This document shows positions 12,601-24,769 of a stretch of DNA of 64,000 nucleotides, in pieces. Source of the stretch: Tetrahymena elliotti 4EA. Lineage: Eukaryota; Ciliophora; Oligohymenophorea; Hymenostomatida; Tetrahymenidae. The position numbers were made by a program, and so were the translations under genes. The stretch is from NCBI GenBank assembly GCA_000231825.2, contig JH720303.1:434001-498000 (forward strand). The letters are read 5' to 3'. Numbering within the stretch: position 1 is the first letter of the stretch; every line of letters starts with the position of its first letter. A model generated the notes under the pieces. It was given only the letters and a program-made list of their open reading frames with translations. It did no database searches and was not told the DNA's origin.

Positions 12601-14075
12601 GTGAAGCTCGTGTAGCTAATTTAGCACAAAGCATATAGGACATACAAATAGGAAAATTAATCTAAGAAGAACTAGAAGTCAGATCTATGTAAGAAGCTTA
12701 CTTAAAACTTAAGAATGAATTTAAGAACTATAAGCAAGAAAAAAAGTTTATTAATTGTATTGTTGATATGGTGAACAGTTGTAACCCTCCTTCAAATCAA
12801 AAAGTATAGAAACAACCCTCTCTTTAAAATATTCAAGGACAAATAGATTCAAAGAATTAGTAGTAATATAATGGAGACTCAACAAATTTAAAGTAAGCAT
12901 GGAAATGGCTTAAATTTATTATTGAAGACTATGTCAATTTAAAGAGTAAGATAGGATTTTAAACTAGCACCCCTCATTATGGAAATAAGTTGGATAAAAA
13001 TAGTTAAATGTATAAGTCATGCGTAGTAGAGAATCAGAGCTTAAATAAATAAAACCAAATAGACCAAGTCTCATAATCTTTACCTCTAACATCTGACACA
13101 GTTGTCTTATAAGAGATAAATACTTATCTTAAGGCTGAAAACAAATATGAGTCATTGAAATAAATTAAAGAGATAGTATCATAAAATGAGTTGCTAAGAT
13201 AATAAGTAGCATATTATTAAAAAAAGGGAGGAGATACTTCTATCTCATCTTCTGTATCATCTTCTTCAAATATTTCACAAAATAATCCATCATCTAAAAG
13301 AATATAGACAGTAGGAAGTGGAAGTGTAGCTTATAATTTAACTAGAGAATCTGGATTACATTCTCCTACTTCTTCTTAGCCTCTGTTTATTCAACATTAG
13401 CAACAATAACGTTTGTTATCTCCTGGATCACAATCAAAGCAAAATCTTCAATAAAACCTAAAACTAAATACTTAATTTAATTAAAATTAAGTTCAAAAAA
13501 ATAATATCTAATAGAAGTAAGTATTCTCATAAGTCAACTAAAATAATGCAAATAATAATTGTAGCAACTTAATGGTTAATTAAGCTGATTTAGTGAACAC
13601 GAAGTAACAATTACTCAGAAAACTTTCTCCTAAAAAATCTAATAATGCCAATATACAAAGTGAAAATGACTTTAATAGTCTAAACTATAGCAGTAATAAT
13701 ATTACTGGTTCTCAAGCTAATAGCAATAATAATATTAACTATAACTAAGCCTACTTAAAATAGAGCATCCCAACTAATTCAAAAATTTTGAATAACTAAA
13801 CAAGTTCAAACACAGCTTGTACATCACCTTCAAGATAGTATGGATAAAGTAGCATAAAACCAAGCTAAAATAACGAAAGACTTAATACTCTTCATTAATC
13901 ACCAAGAGATCCAAATCGCAACTTCAATATTAACAACTAATAAAATCCTACATAAATAATAAATAGTCCTTCTTCATCATCAACTTAATATTAAAAAATA
14001 AAAGGAGGAGGTTAAAACTATAACACAAATCCTTATCTTTAAGTGGTTGAAAAATAACAACAAATGTAATTTTGA
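9625..14075 (+). CDS. Large Q/N/S-rich coiled-coil protein, paralogue B
   Basis: One intron (9820-9953; alternative acceptor 9974) then an uninterrupted frame to TGA, giving 1438 aa. After the intron comes a segment that aligns with paralogue A: FKKQEQ versus FQKQDKE, SSNSSRE versus SANSSRE, and SDQISSQGNSTPN...DKIDS versus SDQFSSQENYSPN...DKIDS. An acidic stretch lies near 10590-10700. A coiled coil at about residues 887-1000 (12420-12760) is followed by a short ordered helical patch with WKWLKFIIEDYV, then a Ser/Asn/Gln-rich tail. The intron is in the same place as the probable first intron of paralogue A, which supports descent by tandem duplication. No known domain is recognised and the function is unknown. 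Confidence 0.85.
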
Positions 14076-14912
14076 GATTCTCCTTATTATAAATTATCTT
14101 ACAAAGCATATATAAATATCTTTTATACATAGTAATTTTCAAATTTTAAACTTATAATTTTAAAATAAATCTGTAATAACTCACTCAATATTGATTTTTT
14201 TAATAAACAAAACTTTCTTCAATCAGTTAATTTTACTTTTATTTCGCAAATAAATTTCTTTAACTTTATCTAAAAAAATTAAATTATCTCACTTAAAATA
14301 TAACTTTTATTAATATAATTTTTCCAATATTCTTTTTTGTTATTTACTAGAATCTTTATAAGAAAAATATTTACTGTTAAAGAATCTTGGCATTTAATTT
14401 AAATTAGGTTCATTAAAAAATATTCTAACATCTCTAAAAATTATCATTAAAAAAATTAAAAATATTGATTACTCTTAATATTATTCTTATTATAAAAACG
14501 AATTGTCCCTAACCTCTTATTTTACACTTAATACTATTCTGGTTTTAATTACTAATTAGATAAAGGTTTTAAAGAAGCAAAAATTCTATCAATAAATAAG
14601 CTACATAAATTAATTTTATTTAAACATTTTAGAAATAATAATAATTTGAAAAACAAATATCTTGGTTTGAAAAAAAAATTGTAATTAGAAAAAATTATGT
14701 CTTTGCTAAATATGCAAAAGTTTTAAATGTGAAAAATATTAAATTCTGATGAAAGTTTGCATTTCATTTTAATAGATTGTTTAAAAAGAATTTTTATAAG
14801 ATATATTTAAAATATTTAATTAATTATCTACAAAGTTAATCATTAAAGATTAAAAATAGGTCTATTAATTAAATTATTTGTTACTAAGTAGAAAAAATAA
14901 GAAGAAAAAAAA
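14076..14912. other. Intergenic region
   Basis: A/T-rich spacer; no coding or RNA gene signal seen. An A-rich run leads into the next ATG. Confidence 0.6.
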
Positions 14913-16578
14913 ATGAGCTAATTTTGTAAAATTCATAGAAAAGAGTTAATTAAATTTTATTGCACTGATGATTTCTGCATAGAAGAACAAAGAGTTATGT
15001 GTGAAAGGTGCTAAAAGGATAAATTTCATAAAACTCATATGATAACTAATATTGAAAATATTTAGGAAATACTTTCTGAAAATCATTCAAATATTAGCAC
15101 CCTAAAATAGGAAGGATTAAGCTAAATAGAAGAATTATGTAGTAAAAAAATTAAAAAATATTTAGAAATTATAGAGTAAACATTATTGAAATGGTAAAGA
15201 TAAAAAATTCAAAGCTCAAGGAATTAAATTATCAAAAAATTGCATTTTAGTAAGTAAATTTAAAAAAAATTATCATCTACTAATAGCAAAAAATAGAAAA
15301 AAGAGAGTGAAAATAATTCAAATGATGATGAAGAAGAGGAAGAAAAGAAATGCAGTTCTTCAGATAAGAGCAGTGATGGATATGAAGAAATTGATAGCGA
15401 TGAATTAAGTGAGAATGATAGTTAAAATAGCAGTATTAATGAAATTGATAGTGGAGTAAAGTATTTGCAATTTTCATCAGAAGAGAATTAGTTTATTATG
15501 CAAGCTGTAAGAGATAAGAAATAGAAAATATCTTAAAAGGATTAGATAGAAGCTATTTTAAGTTAAAAATTTTCAGATATAGAAGTTCAAATATAAAAGC
15601 TTTAGAAGTTTATTAATAACAAGTATTCTTTTAGTATTAAGGAATTTAAGGGAGCTCTTAAAAAATAATGGAATTTTGAATATGTTTGTGATTGCCCTTC
15701 AATTTTATAATTTAATGACGAATAAACATTAGTAATTGCAGCTGAAAATAATATTCTACTTTAAAATCTAAGTGATTAAGTGACTGAAGAGATTGTTGAA
15801 GCTCATGAGTTGAGTATAGTAGCCTTAGAAAAAATAAACGAAAGCATGTTTGTTAGTGGTAGTTATGATGGTATGATTAAATCTTGGTGTCCAATTACAG
15901 GATAACGTTTGTCATATAGAAATTCCTTCCATATTTCTGGAGTATCTTGTTTAAAGAGGTTAGACAAATTTCATTTAATATCAGGTAATATAATATTTGG
16001 ATTAAAGATTTGGATTATAAAAGTATATTAAAATAAAAAAAGGTGATGAAATAGGTAATGTAGTAATAAGTGATGTTAAGAATAGTAAAATAATTAAAAT
16101 CATGAAAAATCCTTTTACTTCAGATATGTCTTTGTTATGTTGCATTGAAGTTATGAAACCATAAAGATTAATTATAACTGGAAGTAGGAAAGGAATTATT
16201 GATTTTTGGGATTACTCAAAAGGAGAAATAGTACGATAAATTAAGATGCATCAACCAATTAGCAATTTCTTTATGCCAACATCCTTCTTGCTAATGGTAG
16301 GGTAAGTTGATGGCTAAATTACCTGCTGGGATTGCAGGACAGGAATAAAAGTAAAATCTTATGAGTAAGATAATAATTTAGGAGTAATAAAAAGATTAGG
16401 ACCTGACACATTTGTTGCATCATATTAAAATAAGAAAATTAAGTTTTTCAATTTTATGTAATAAAAACCTTTTAAATAAATTGAGCATGATGAAGGTGTG
16501 ATAGGCATTTTACCTTTATATAAAAATAATCAACTTGCAACTGTGGATGGATGCAATGAACTTGCTCTTTGGTGCTGA
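14913..16578 (+). CDS. B-box zinc finger / WD40 repeat protein
   Basis: Reads as 535 aa with one 58-nt intron (16023-16080) that restores a WD-repeat strand (GLKIW...KNSKIIKIM); an alternative donor in the preceding exon (about 15984) is less good. Residues 5-42 give C5, H8, C17, D20, C30, C33, H39 and H42, the B-box zinc ligand pattern, with a longer than usual gap between D20 and C30. A coiled or basic region follows, then a Ser/Asp/Glu-rich acidic stretch (about 130-185), then WD40-like repeats from about residue 265 to the end (for example LFVSGSYDG-type, LIITGSRKGIIDFWD, GQITCWD). No RING finger precedes the B-box, so this is not a classical TRIM ubiquitin ligase. Probably a cytoplasmic scaffold. 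Fold calls firm, role unknown. Confidence 0.82.
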
Positions 16579-18074
16579 AATAAATTCCAAAAAGGGAACT
16601 TTAATTTGATACTAGAATATTAAAAAAACTTGAATAAAAAATAGTAATTTAAAAAAAATTATTTAAAATTTTATTTTTTCTTAGATGTAAATTAATAATT
16701 TTCTTTAAAATTTTCAAAATAATTAGTTAGAGATATACCTAATTAACTTGTATAAAAAAATTAATTGAATCTAAAATAAATCTTTACTTTTAATTAATAT
16801 ATTTATAATTAGTTTTTTTTCATTTATTTTTTAAGACTTTTAATTAGAATATATTGAACACTTTGAATTAATGCAATAAATTAAAATTAAAAAATAATCT
16901 TTATTTTCTAAAATTCTTTTCTCTAATTTGGTATCCTTTTTATTGGTTTGTATTTTTAATTTATTTTTAAACTAGATTTTAGTTTAAAAAATTATGCTCA
17001 GAAAAGAAAAGATAAAGATCAGATTTTTATTATAATTTGATTGTACCGAATAATCTTTCTATAATAATGATTGAAATAAATTATTTCAGTGACAGATTAC
17101 AAATCAAAAATAAAAATCAAAACAGGATATGGAATATTCAATTAAATTTAATTTTTAATTATTTCTATTTTTGACACTGATTTATTTATTGCACAAAACA
17201 AAATGATGATTTATAACTTAAATATTAAATTAATTTACAATTGATAACAAATTTTTTACTTTGAAACTATTCAATTGCTTGAACTCTTTTTGACTATTTT
17301 AACATGATAAAATGCATAGCTTACAATTTTAATATATATAAAAATCAAATTATTTTAACAAGTATTTTCAAAAAAGAAGATTTTAAAATAATCGAAAAAT
17401 ACCATGAATCCAGTTTATGGAATAATTAATTGATTTGCTTTTAAGAAATTATCAAATTAGGTATACTCTTATTTTTGAGTTTTTAAGATTTTTAGTTTAA
17501 TAATTAAAAAATATTTTTTAAAAATCCTAAATTAATTTTTTACATTTTTTGAAAAGAAAATTTAAAAATTTATTTTTTAATTATCAAAACAACTTTGTAA
17601 ACATAACCATGAATGATATAATTAGATATTAATTGAATTAGCAAATTCGAGTATTTAGATTGATTAACTAAATGTTTGAAATTTTTTCCTCTTAAACAAT
17701 GTATTTCTAAAGAAAATTTAAACGTAGTACTTTCGCCAAATAATTATTAAAAATAGTTTATATTTGGTTGAAAATCTTTTGCAGTTTTAACTATATGAAT
17801 TTACTTAAATAGATTTGTTGTATTTTTTATATTTTTAGCAGAATAAATTAAGATAGAATTCATTCATGTAAAATTCTTATGATCAATAATCACAATCAAA
17901 AATAATAACTTAATCAAGGGAATTGTTTGTTTAAGTTTTTGATTAATTTTAAAATTTAGATAAATCACACGAGTGAAAATAAGTAATCATTTCAGCTTTG
18001 ATAGAAAGGTAGGCGAAATAGGATACTTAACTTAGGTTTAGATCATAATAAGAAATCTTTATAAAAATTTGAAT
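16579..18074. other. Intergenic region
   Basis: A/T-rich spacer with T- and A-runs. Nothing coding is supported on either strand with TGA as the sole stop. Confidence 0.6.
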
Positions 18075-21000
18075 ATGGGAATATGTGGAGCTAAAATGAA
18101 AATTGTAGCTGAGCCTGTTTAAAGAGGTAAAACGAATGATGGAAGTGAAATGACATAAAAATAACAAAAATAAAAGCCTAATGGTGTCAAATAAAATTAG
18201 AAAAGAGAAGCCTCTAAAACACAAAAAAAGGATGAAAAGGTTGCTAGGATAGAAAAAAAATAGAAAAATGGCATAGAAAAATAGAAACAAAATACAGCGC
18301 TTGAAAATTAGGACAAGAGTAATCTTTAGAGCGATAGTAACTTCTTTATTTTATTAGATTATGTGTTTTGATTTAGATTATGTGCATTATTTTATGATAT
18401 GAAAGGTCAAAATTCAAATACTTAATTACTTATTAAAATGAAATGAATTTTGCTGAGATTATTTGAAGAGGCAATATTTATCAATATTTTAAGATTTTTT
18501 AGTATTTTGAGAAAAATTTTTTTTTAAATATCAAGATTATTTAGATGGTAATTGTTAGTAGAGTCATAATTAAGACCTTGATGAAATAGATGGCTAAGAA
18601 GTGTTTTAAGTGTAGATGCATAGGAATAATTTTTAAAATGATGGATATGGAGGCACAATAAATTTTCATAGCTAAGATTATGATAAAAATGGTGATGGAA
18701 TGTACCCTAATTTGGAAACAAAAAGGATTTTAACATTCAAAAAAGGACATATTATTGATAGAGGGTCATATGGAGAAGTTTATTAGTGCTTAGAAGTAAA
18801 TACAGGATAACTGTATGCTATAAAAACAATTCGTAAAAATAAAGACAAATCAGTACTCGAAAAGGAAGTATAATCTTTGGCTAAAGAAATTAAGGAATAT
18901 AAAAAGCTATCACATAAAAACATTGTAAAATATATTGACACTGAGCTCGATGAGGATGAAAAAGGTATTAATATCATATTAGAATACGTTTCAGGAGGTT
19001 CCATTAGATAAATGTTGGATAAATTTGGCAAATTTAATGAGAAAGTTATCTCAATTTATACAAACTAAGTGCTATAAGGACTTAATTACTTGCACTCTAA
19101 TCACGTATTTCATCGAGATATTAAGGGAGGTAATATTTTGATTGATACAGATGGGACTATCAAATTAACAGATTTTGGTACACTAAAACTTCATAAAAAG
19201 GATGCTTACATCAACCCAAGTAAAAGCTAAAGCTAATTATCTCATAACTAATTAGACTAAGGTACAACTACTATCTAAAGCTAAAAACCATTCTGGACAG
19301 CCCCAGAAGTAATTTAAAAAATTTAAATTTAAAATCCAACACAAAAAGAATAGATAAATGTTGCGTTACAAATTAATTTAATCCTGAATTAGTATTGACA
19401 TTTCAGGCTATAAACTTTCAATTTTTAACGCTAATTTTTATTTTTAGAATAATTCAAGAGGATTGATAAATATTTGAATTCGAGCGATATAAGAAAAATA
19501 CTTTTTGATTTGTCTATTTGATTTGTTACTTTATACATATTAATTTTAATTAAGAGATTTTTTCAAATACTTTAGATTCTTAGTTTTTATGTATATTCAT
19601 CACAATATTTTTCTTCATAAAAGGTATTAATAAATGAAGATTCCCATGATGCATTCTCAGATATATGGAGTGTTGGGTGTCTTGTTATTGAAATGATTAC
19701 AGCTCTTCCACCCTATTACAATTTAAATGATTAAACATCAGAACAAATAACTTAATATATTATTGATGGCAGTAAGATAATATTTAAAAAACATCTTTTT
19801 TATGTTTTGAATTTTTAACATTAGATCTTCCTAATTTTCCTGAGAATCTGAGTGAGTAATGTAGAGAATTCCTTTAGAAAACTCTCAAAGTTAATCCTAA
19901 AGAAAGAGCTAGTGTAAACGAATTGATTCAACTTAAGTTTATAGCAGGTAAGAAAACAAAATACATGTTTATCTTTTATTCATTTAAAAATAATATATAG
20001 AGCCAGATCAGATTGATTTGATGTCAGAATAATATAGCCCAAATCAGGTAAAAAGTGGTGTTTTTTAATCTTAAAGCTCACTTGGATTTCTTCATAAAGA
20101 CTTTCATGGTAATAAGAACTGTTTAAGAACATAAAATGATTTTTTTAATGATGAACCTCCTTAATTTATGAGAGATGCAGGTTTTGACGAAAATTAAATG
20201 AAAATTCATAAAAAGTAAATTTCTGAAGAAGAAGAAAGAAATTTAATTGACTTAAATGGTCTATCTGGTATTCCAAAAGATAAATTTATGAATAAAAAAT
20301 CAAAAGATAATACTCAAATATCTAGAATTGATTAATAAAATTTTGAAGATAAAAATCATTCTTTAGATAAAAAACATAATAAAGAATAAATGGATTTTGA
20401 TAGTTAAATAAAACGAATTATGCTCGATTCAAAATAAAACTTTAATGAAGCAAGAGATGAATATTAATAATAGTTAATGTCTTAGTTGAAGGAATTTGAA
20501 GATAAATCTACTATGCAAGACTTGAATTTAACACATCAATAAAATGTAAAAAAACAAGAATAAAAAGAAGTCGAAGATGAGATTCTTGAATTAATTAAAA
20601 AAAAGAAAAATTAGAGAAAGTTAGGAAATAATGCAGGTGCAAATACTCCACAATAAAATAAAAATTCTTCAATAAGCACATTCGATACTTCAATGCAGAA
20701 CCCTCCCCCATAAGTTAGATACTAAGTGCTATTTAATAATCCAAAAGATAATTATAAATTTTTAACTTAAGATGAAACAATTCTACATAATGAAACCCTT
20801 CTTAAGAAGTAGTATAACGATATATAATAACCTGAGCTAGATCAATCTCCTCAAGCATAAAAATAAAATAATTAATAATAAAACCTACCATCTAAATTTA
20901 ATAGCTTGAAATTACAACAAGATAGTTAAGTAGAAGCCTAAAATCAACTAGAAGAAAAGAACAATAACTTTATAAGCAATATTTAATAAGATGAATAATA

Positions 21001-21547
21001 AGATTTATAAATTTATCAACCTGATTTACAGCCCTATGAATCTTAAGATAAAAAATTATAAAAAGCAGAGTCATCAGAAAGAAAGTTGATTTTTTTATAA
21101 TAAGAACCTCTCAGTTAGACCTCTCTGGGAATAATAGGATTTGATAAATTGCATGTTGATTCTGTAGAATAGTTATATAATTATTAGATCTTTGAAAGTT
21201 AGCCAAAAAAACAGGGGAGACATTAGAGAAATAAAACAGATTAAATTGGGTAAAGAAATAATGAATAAGAAGCCTCATTTTTTAAAGAGGTGAAGAGAGA
21301 TTTGAATGGAGTAAATACAAATAAGATACCAACTGATAGTTCAAAAGATTTAAAATCAGATTATAATTTAAATTAAGAAAATATAGAAAATAATCATACA
21401 TCCAACATATAAAATATCTATCAAAATCATTAAAATGGTTAATATGATGAAAAAAATGTATAAAATATCTCCATATCATCATCTTCCAATAAAAAAATCT
21501 AAAAAGATTAAATTTCAAACAATATGTTCATAGAAAATTTTTTTTGA
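18075..21547 (+). CDS. Protein kinase, MEKK/STE11-like, with myristoylation motif
   Basis: Five exons, introns 18337-18535 (donor could be 18319), 19309-19623, 19772-19824 and 19948-20000; total 950 aa. Starts MGICGAK: Gly2 is a myristoylation candidate and Cys4 a palmitoylation candidate. Kinase domain about residues 150-435: P-loop DRGSYGEV (first glycine of GxGxxG replaced by Asp), AIK lysine, catalytic [13 protein letters not shown] (TDFGTLK), TAPE, and [18 protein letters not shown] and EYVSGGSI are typical of MAP3K/STE-group kinases. A tail of about 500 residues is Gln/Asn/Lys-rich and acidic with no known domain. All catalytic residues are present, so activity is expected. Inference: membrane-anchored signalling kinase. 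Confidence 0.88.
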
Positions 21548-22957
21548 AAATAAAATAGCATAAAACAAAAGTTACAAATTTCTAGCATTCATTTGATTGA
21601 ACAGTTATCATTAATATTTTAAAAAAATTTAAGAATGAAATTGAAAAACTTTAGTTTAATCTAATTAGATGTTTTCAAATGTAGAATATGAAAAAGTTTA
21701 GATAATTAATGACAGTTTATACAGTAAAAAGTAAGCAAGTATGATTCACACGCAACCAAACCAATTCACAATAAGAATAATAACTACTACATGTTGCTTC
21801 AAAAATAGAAAAAGCTATTTTAACAACAATTTTTTTATTGAAACTACTACTTTATAAAAAACTACCTTCTAATGAAATATAAAAAAAACAATTAACAATT
21901 TTAATTCATTTATAAAATGTTATCCTTTTATTTTCATGTCAAATTTATTTTAATTATTTCCTTGCCATCAAAATATATTTCAAATATTCAATCCAAAAAT
22001 TATTTTTAAATCTTAATTTAATTAAACAAAAGTGAATTTTAAGTAAAAATTTTATTTAAACTAATAGAGTGATAAGGAATCCACTTATTTTTATTTAAAA
22101 AAATTTTATAGATGTTAATATAAAGATATTAATATCATTTCAACCAAGAATCATTCTGTTCAAATGTTAAATTTATTTAAATAATTTAAGTATCACTAAA
22201 TGTTCTAATTTAGCAAATCAATCTTCGCAAATTTATTTTCATTATTTAAGTACCACTAAAAGTTTTAGTTTAGCAAATTATCAATCTTAACTATGCTTTG
22301 CAATGAATCCTTCTTACGAAAAAAAATATTTAAAATTATTTATATTTTTTAAGTTTCTGAAATAAATTAATATATTTTTTTTTGGTAATAAAAAATTAGA
22401 AGAATTGAAACTAAAAATACTTAGTTAAATTCAACTAATAGTTAAAATAATGAACAAAATTATCGAAAAATATTATTTATGATAAGTAAAGTAATTAAAG
22501 TAATTAATTAGATAAAGAAAGTAAACTAGATAATAATTACTTAATTTTTTTAAACAATTTAAATTGAAAAATGTGTGATTTTTATTTGTTTAAGCAAAAT
22601 ATATTTATTGTAAAGAGTAATTTAATTTAGCACATCAAATATAAAATTGATGTTCTACATTACTTTTACTTCAAAGTGTTTATTTATATGATAATCTTAA
22701 TTTTTCTATTCAAAAACTATGAGAGTAAGATAGAGTAATTAGATGTAAGTAAAGCCAAGAAAAAACTATCTATATAAGAAGTTGATCTATTATCATGAAT
22801 ATTAAAATATATCCAAAATTTCAACTTAGTCTTATGCTTGTGATAAATAATGATTTACTAGCGATTCAAATATAATCAAATTTTTTAAGAAATTTAAAGA
22901 TAGCTTTAATTACAAATATTCAAAGTAAAGAAAAAAAAAAGGAAAATTAAAAATAAA
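21548..22957. other. Intergenic region
   Basis: A/T-rich spacer; no gene supported. It includes a short local near-repeat around 22180-22290 (TATTTAAGTA-CACTAAA-GTT-TAGTTTAGCAAAT repeated once). An A-rich run precedes the next ATG. Confidence 0.55.
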
Positions 22958-23664
22958 ATGTAGGGCTCACTCAACTATATTTGCATTTCTAGAGGTAACA
23001 CCATCTTGACAGATTACACAGAAGAAACTGGTAACTTCAGATAGGTTTTGTAAGAAATCCTTCCTGAAATAAAACCCGAAACTAGAGATATCTACCAAAC
23101 AGGAGATCAAAAATTTTTCATTAGATCTACTTAAGAAAACTTCATATTTTGCATTCTTTGTTCTAGAGATTATTAACAAAGAATCGGTTTTACAGCAATT
23201 GATTAAATTATGCAAATCTTCATGGAAAAAACAACCTTGGATTAAAGAAAAAATGCTCTCAGTCATTCTTTAGATAAGATTTTAAAGAATGATATTAAAT
23301 AGTAATATACTTAAAATGTTTATTTTATTAATCTAAACTTCTAAAAAATAGAAAATACTAGCTTTTTAATACTTCTGCATGCGATAAGTTAACTACTCTC
23401 CGTTAAAATGTCGATCAATTGAAGGATGTTCTTGAGAAAGATTTGAGTTTACTTTTGTAAAGAGGTGAAAAATTAGAAGTAATTGTTAAGAAATCTGAAA
23501 ATATGAAGACAGTTTCTACTGAGTTGCATAGAAATGCCAAAAAAGTAAAGAATCACATGTGGTGGTAAAATAAAAAAATGCTAATTGCTATTGTCCTAAT
23601 TGTTATAGTCCTCATCTGGCTTATTTCATCTTTCATTTGTGGATTTGATTACAGCAAATGTTGA
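22958..23664 (+). CDS. VAMP7: VAMP7-like longin R-SNARE
   Basis: 220 aa from two exons (intron 23318-23361, 44 nt). The first ~120 residues fit a longin domain. Then a v-SNARE motif at about 128-190 with the zero-layer arginine R154 in LLLQRGEKLE, very like VAMP7 (QRGERLE). WW near the membrane precedes one hydrophobic segment (about 196-216) and a short lumenal tail ending CGFDYSKC, matching the VAMP7-type tail. Family role: R-SNARE on late endosomes, lysosomes or secretory vesicles, pairing with Q-SNAREs for fusion; the longin domain is autoinhibitory. Codon and base use is richer in G/C than flanks, consistent with a real and well-expressed gene. Faces the FYVE gene tail-to-tail. Confidence 0.92.
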
Positions 23665-24769
23665 GGAGTCAATTTTGATAGAAGAGAATACACATACAAC
23701 ATATATATATTCACATATTCAAGGTAATTTCATCTACTACCTAACTCTTCTTGTCTTATAAGCTAAATTATCCATCGATATAATTAATTTATTATCAGAC
23801 AACCCAATCTAACAAAATAAGTAATTAATTAATTATTCCTAAAATAGTATAAAAATAATGATTTTTAAATTTATATGAGTATTTATTGTAGAATTTATAT
23901 TAAATCTTCTTCCATTTCTTTAAAAATGACTTTATAAATTTATTTTATTTCCGAAAAACCAAATCTTCTAATGCTTATCACTCCAAATTTTATTTAATAT
24001 TATTTACATATTATAATATCTCAATCAAAAATTTATTTAATTTAGAAACCATTAAATTCATTATTCGTTTTTAAATAGAATATTTAAGCCAATTAAATTT
24101 TTTCCATCTTAATTCTATTTAGAGTTTTTTTAATTGTGTTTTGAATATTCAAATCTTCTAAAATCAGATTTAATAATTATTGAAATAGAGGACTACATTA
24201 AGAATTAAATTTTTTATCAAAAAAATAATTTAAACTTTTTTTCTTGAATATTATTTTTTATGATTAATTTCACTAATTTAAAAAATAATTTTTGATATTC
24301 ATTTCTCATAAATTTTATCAAAAGAAATAGCCAGAAAAATTACAAGCTTCTTAAATAATTAATATTCAGACATGTAATAAAGAATAAAAACTCTACAGTA
24401 TATTTATATTTATGTAATAAATTTATTTTAGGTATTTTGCTAGCTTCTGAATATTTTTTTTAAAGTTGAGCAGATAAAAATTGATTTTNNNNNNNNNNNN
24501 NNNNNNNNNNNNNNNNNNNNNNNNNNNNNNNNNNNNNNNNNNNNNNNNNNNNNNNNNNNNNNNNNNNNNNNNNNNNNNNNNNNNNNNNTCAAGTAAAATC
24601 TTGGATAAAGAATTTTAATAATTAATTTGATAGTATTATTATCCTATATATTTTTAAAATTATTTATGCATTAATTAATTTTAATAAAATTAACAAAAAA
24701 AGATTTTTTTACAAAGAATTAACTATTAAATAAATTATTTTTAATGGTAATATTATTTAAATATTTTTT
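23665..24769. other. Convergent intergenic region
   Basis: Spacer between the 3' ends of the R-SNARE gene (+) and the FYVE gene (-). It contains the assembly gap at 24489-24588. No gene supported. Confidence 0.6.
24489..24588. other. Assembly gap, 100 Ns
   Basis: A run of exactly 100 unknown bases, the conventional length for a scaffold gap of unknown size. Actual distance between the flanks is therefore not known. It lies 180 bases outside the nearest stop codon, so no gene model here is broken by it. Confidence 0.99.
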
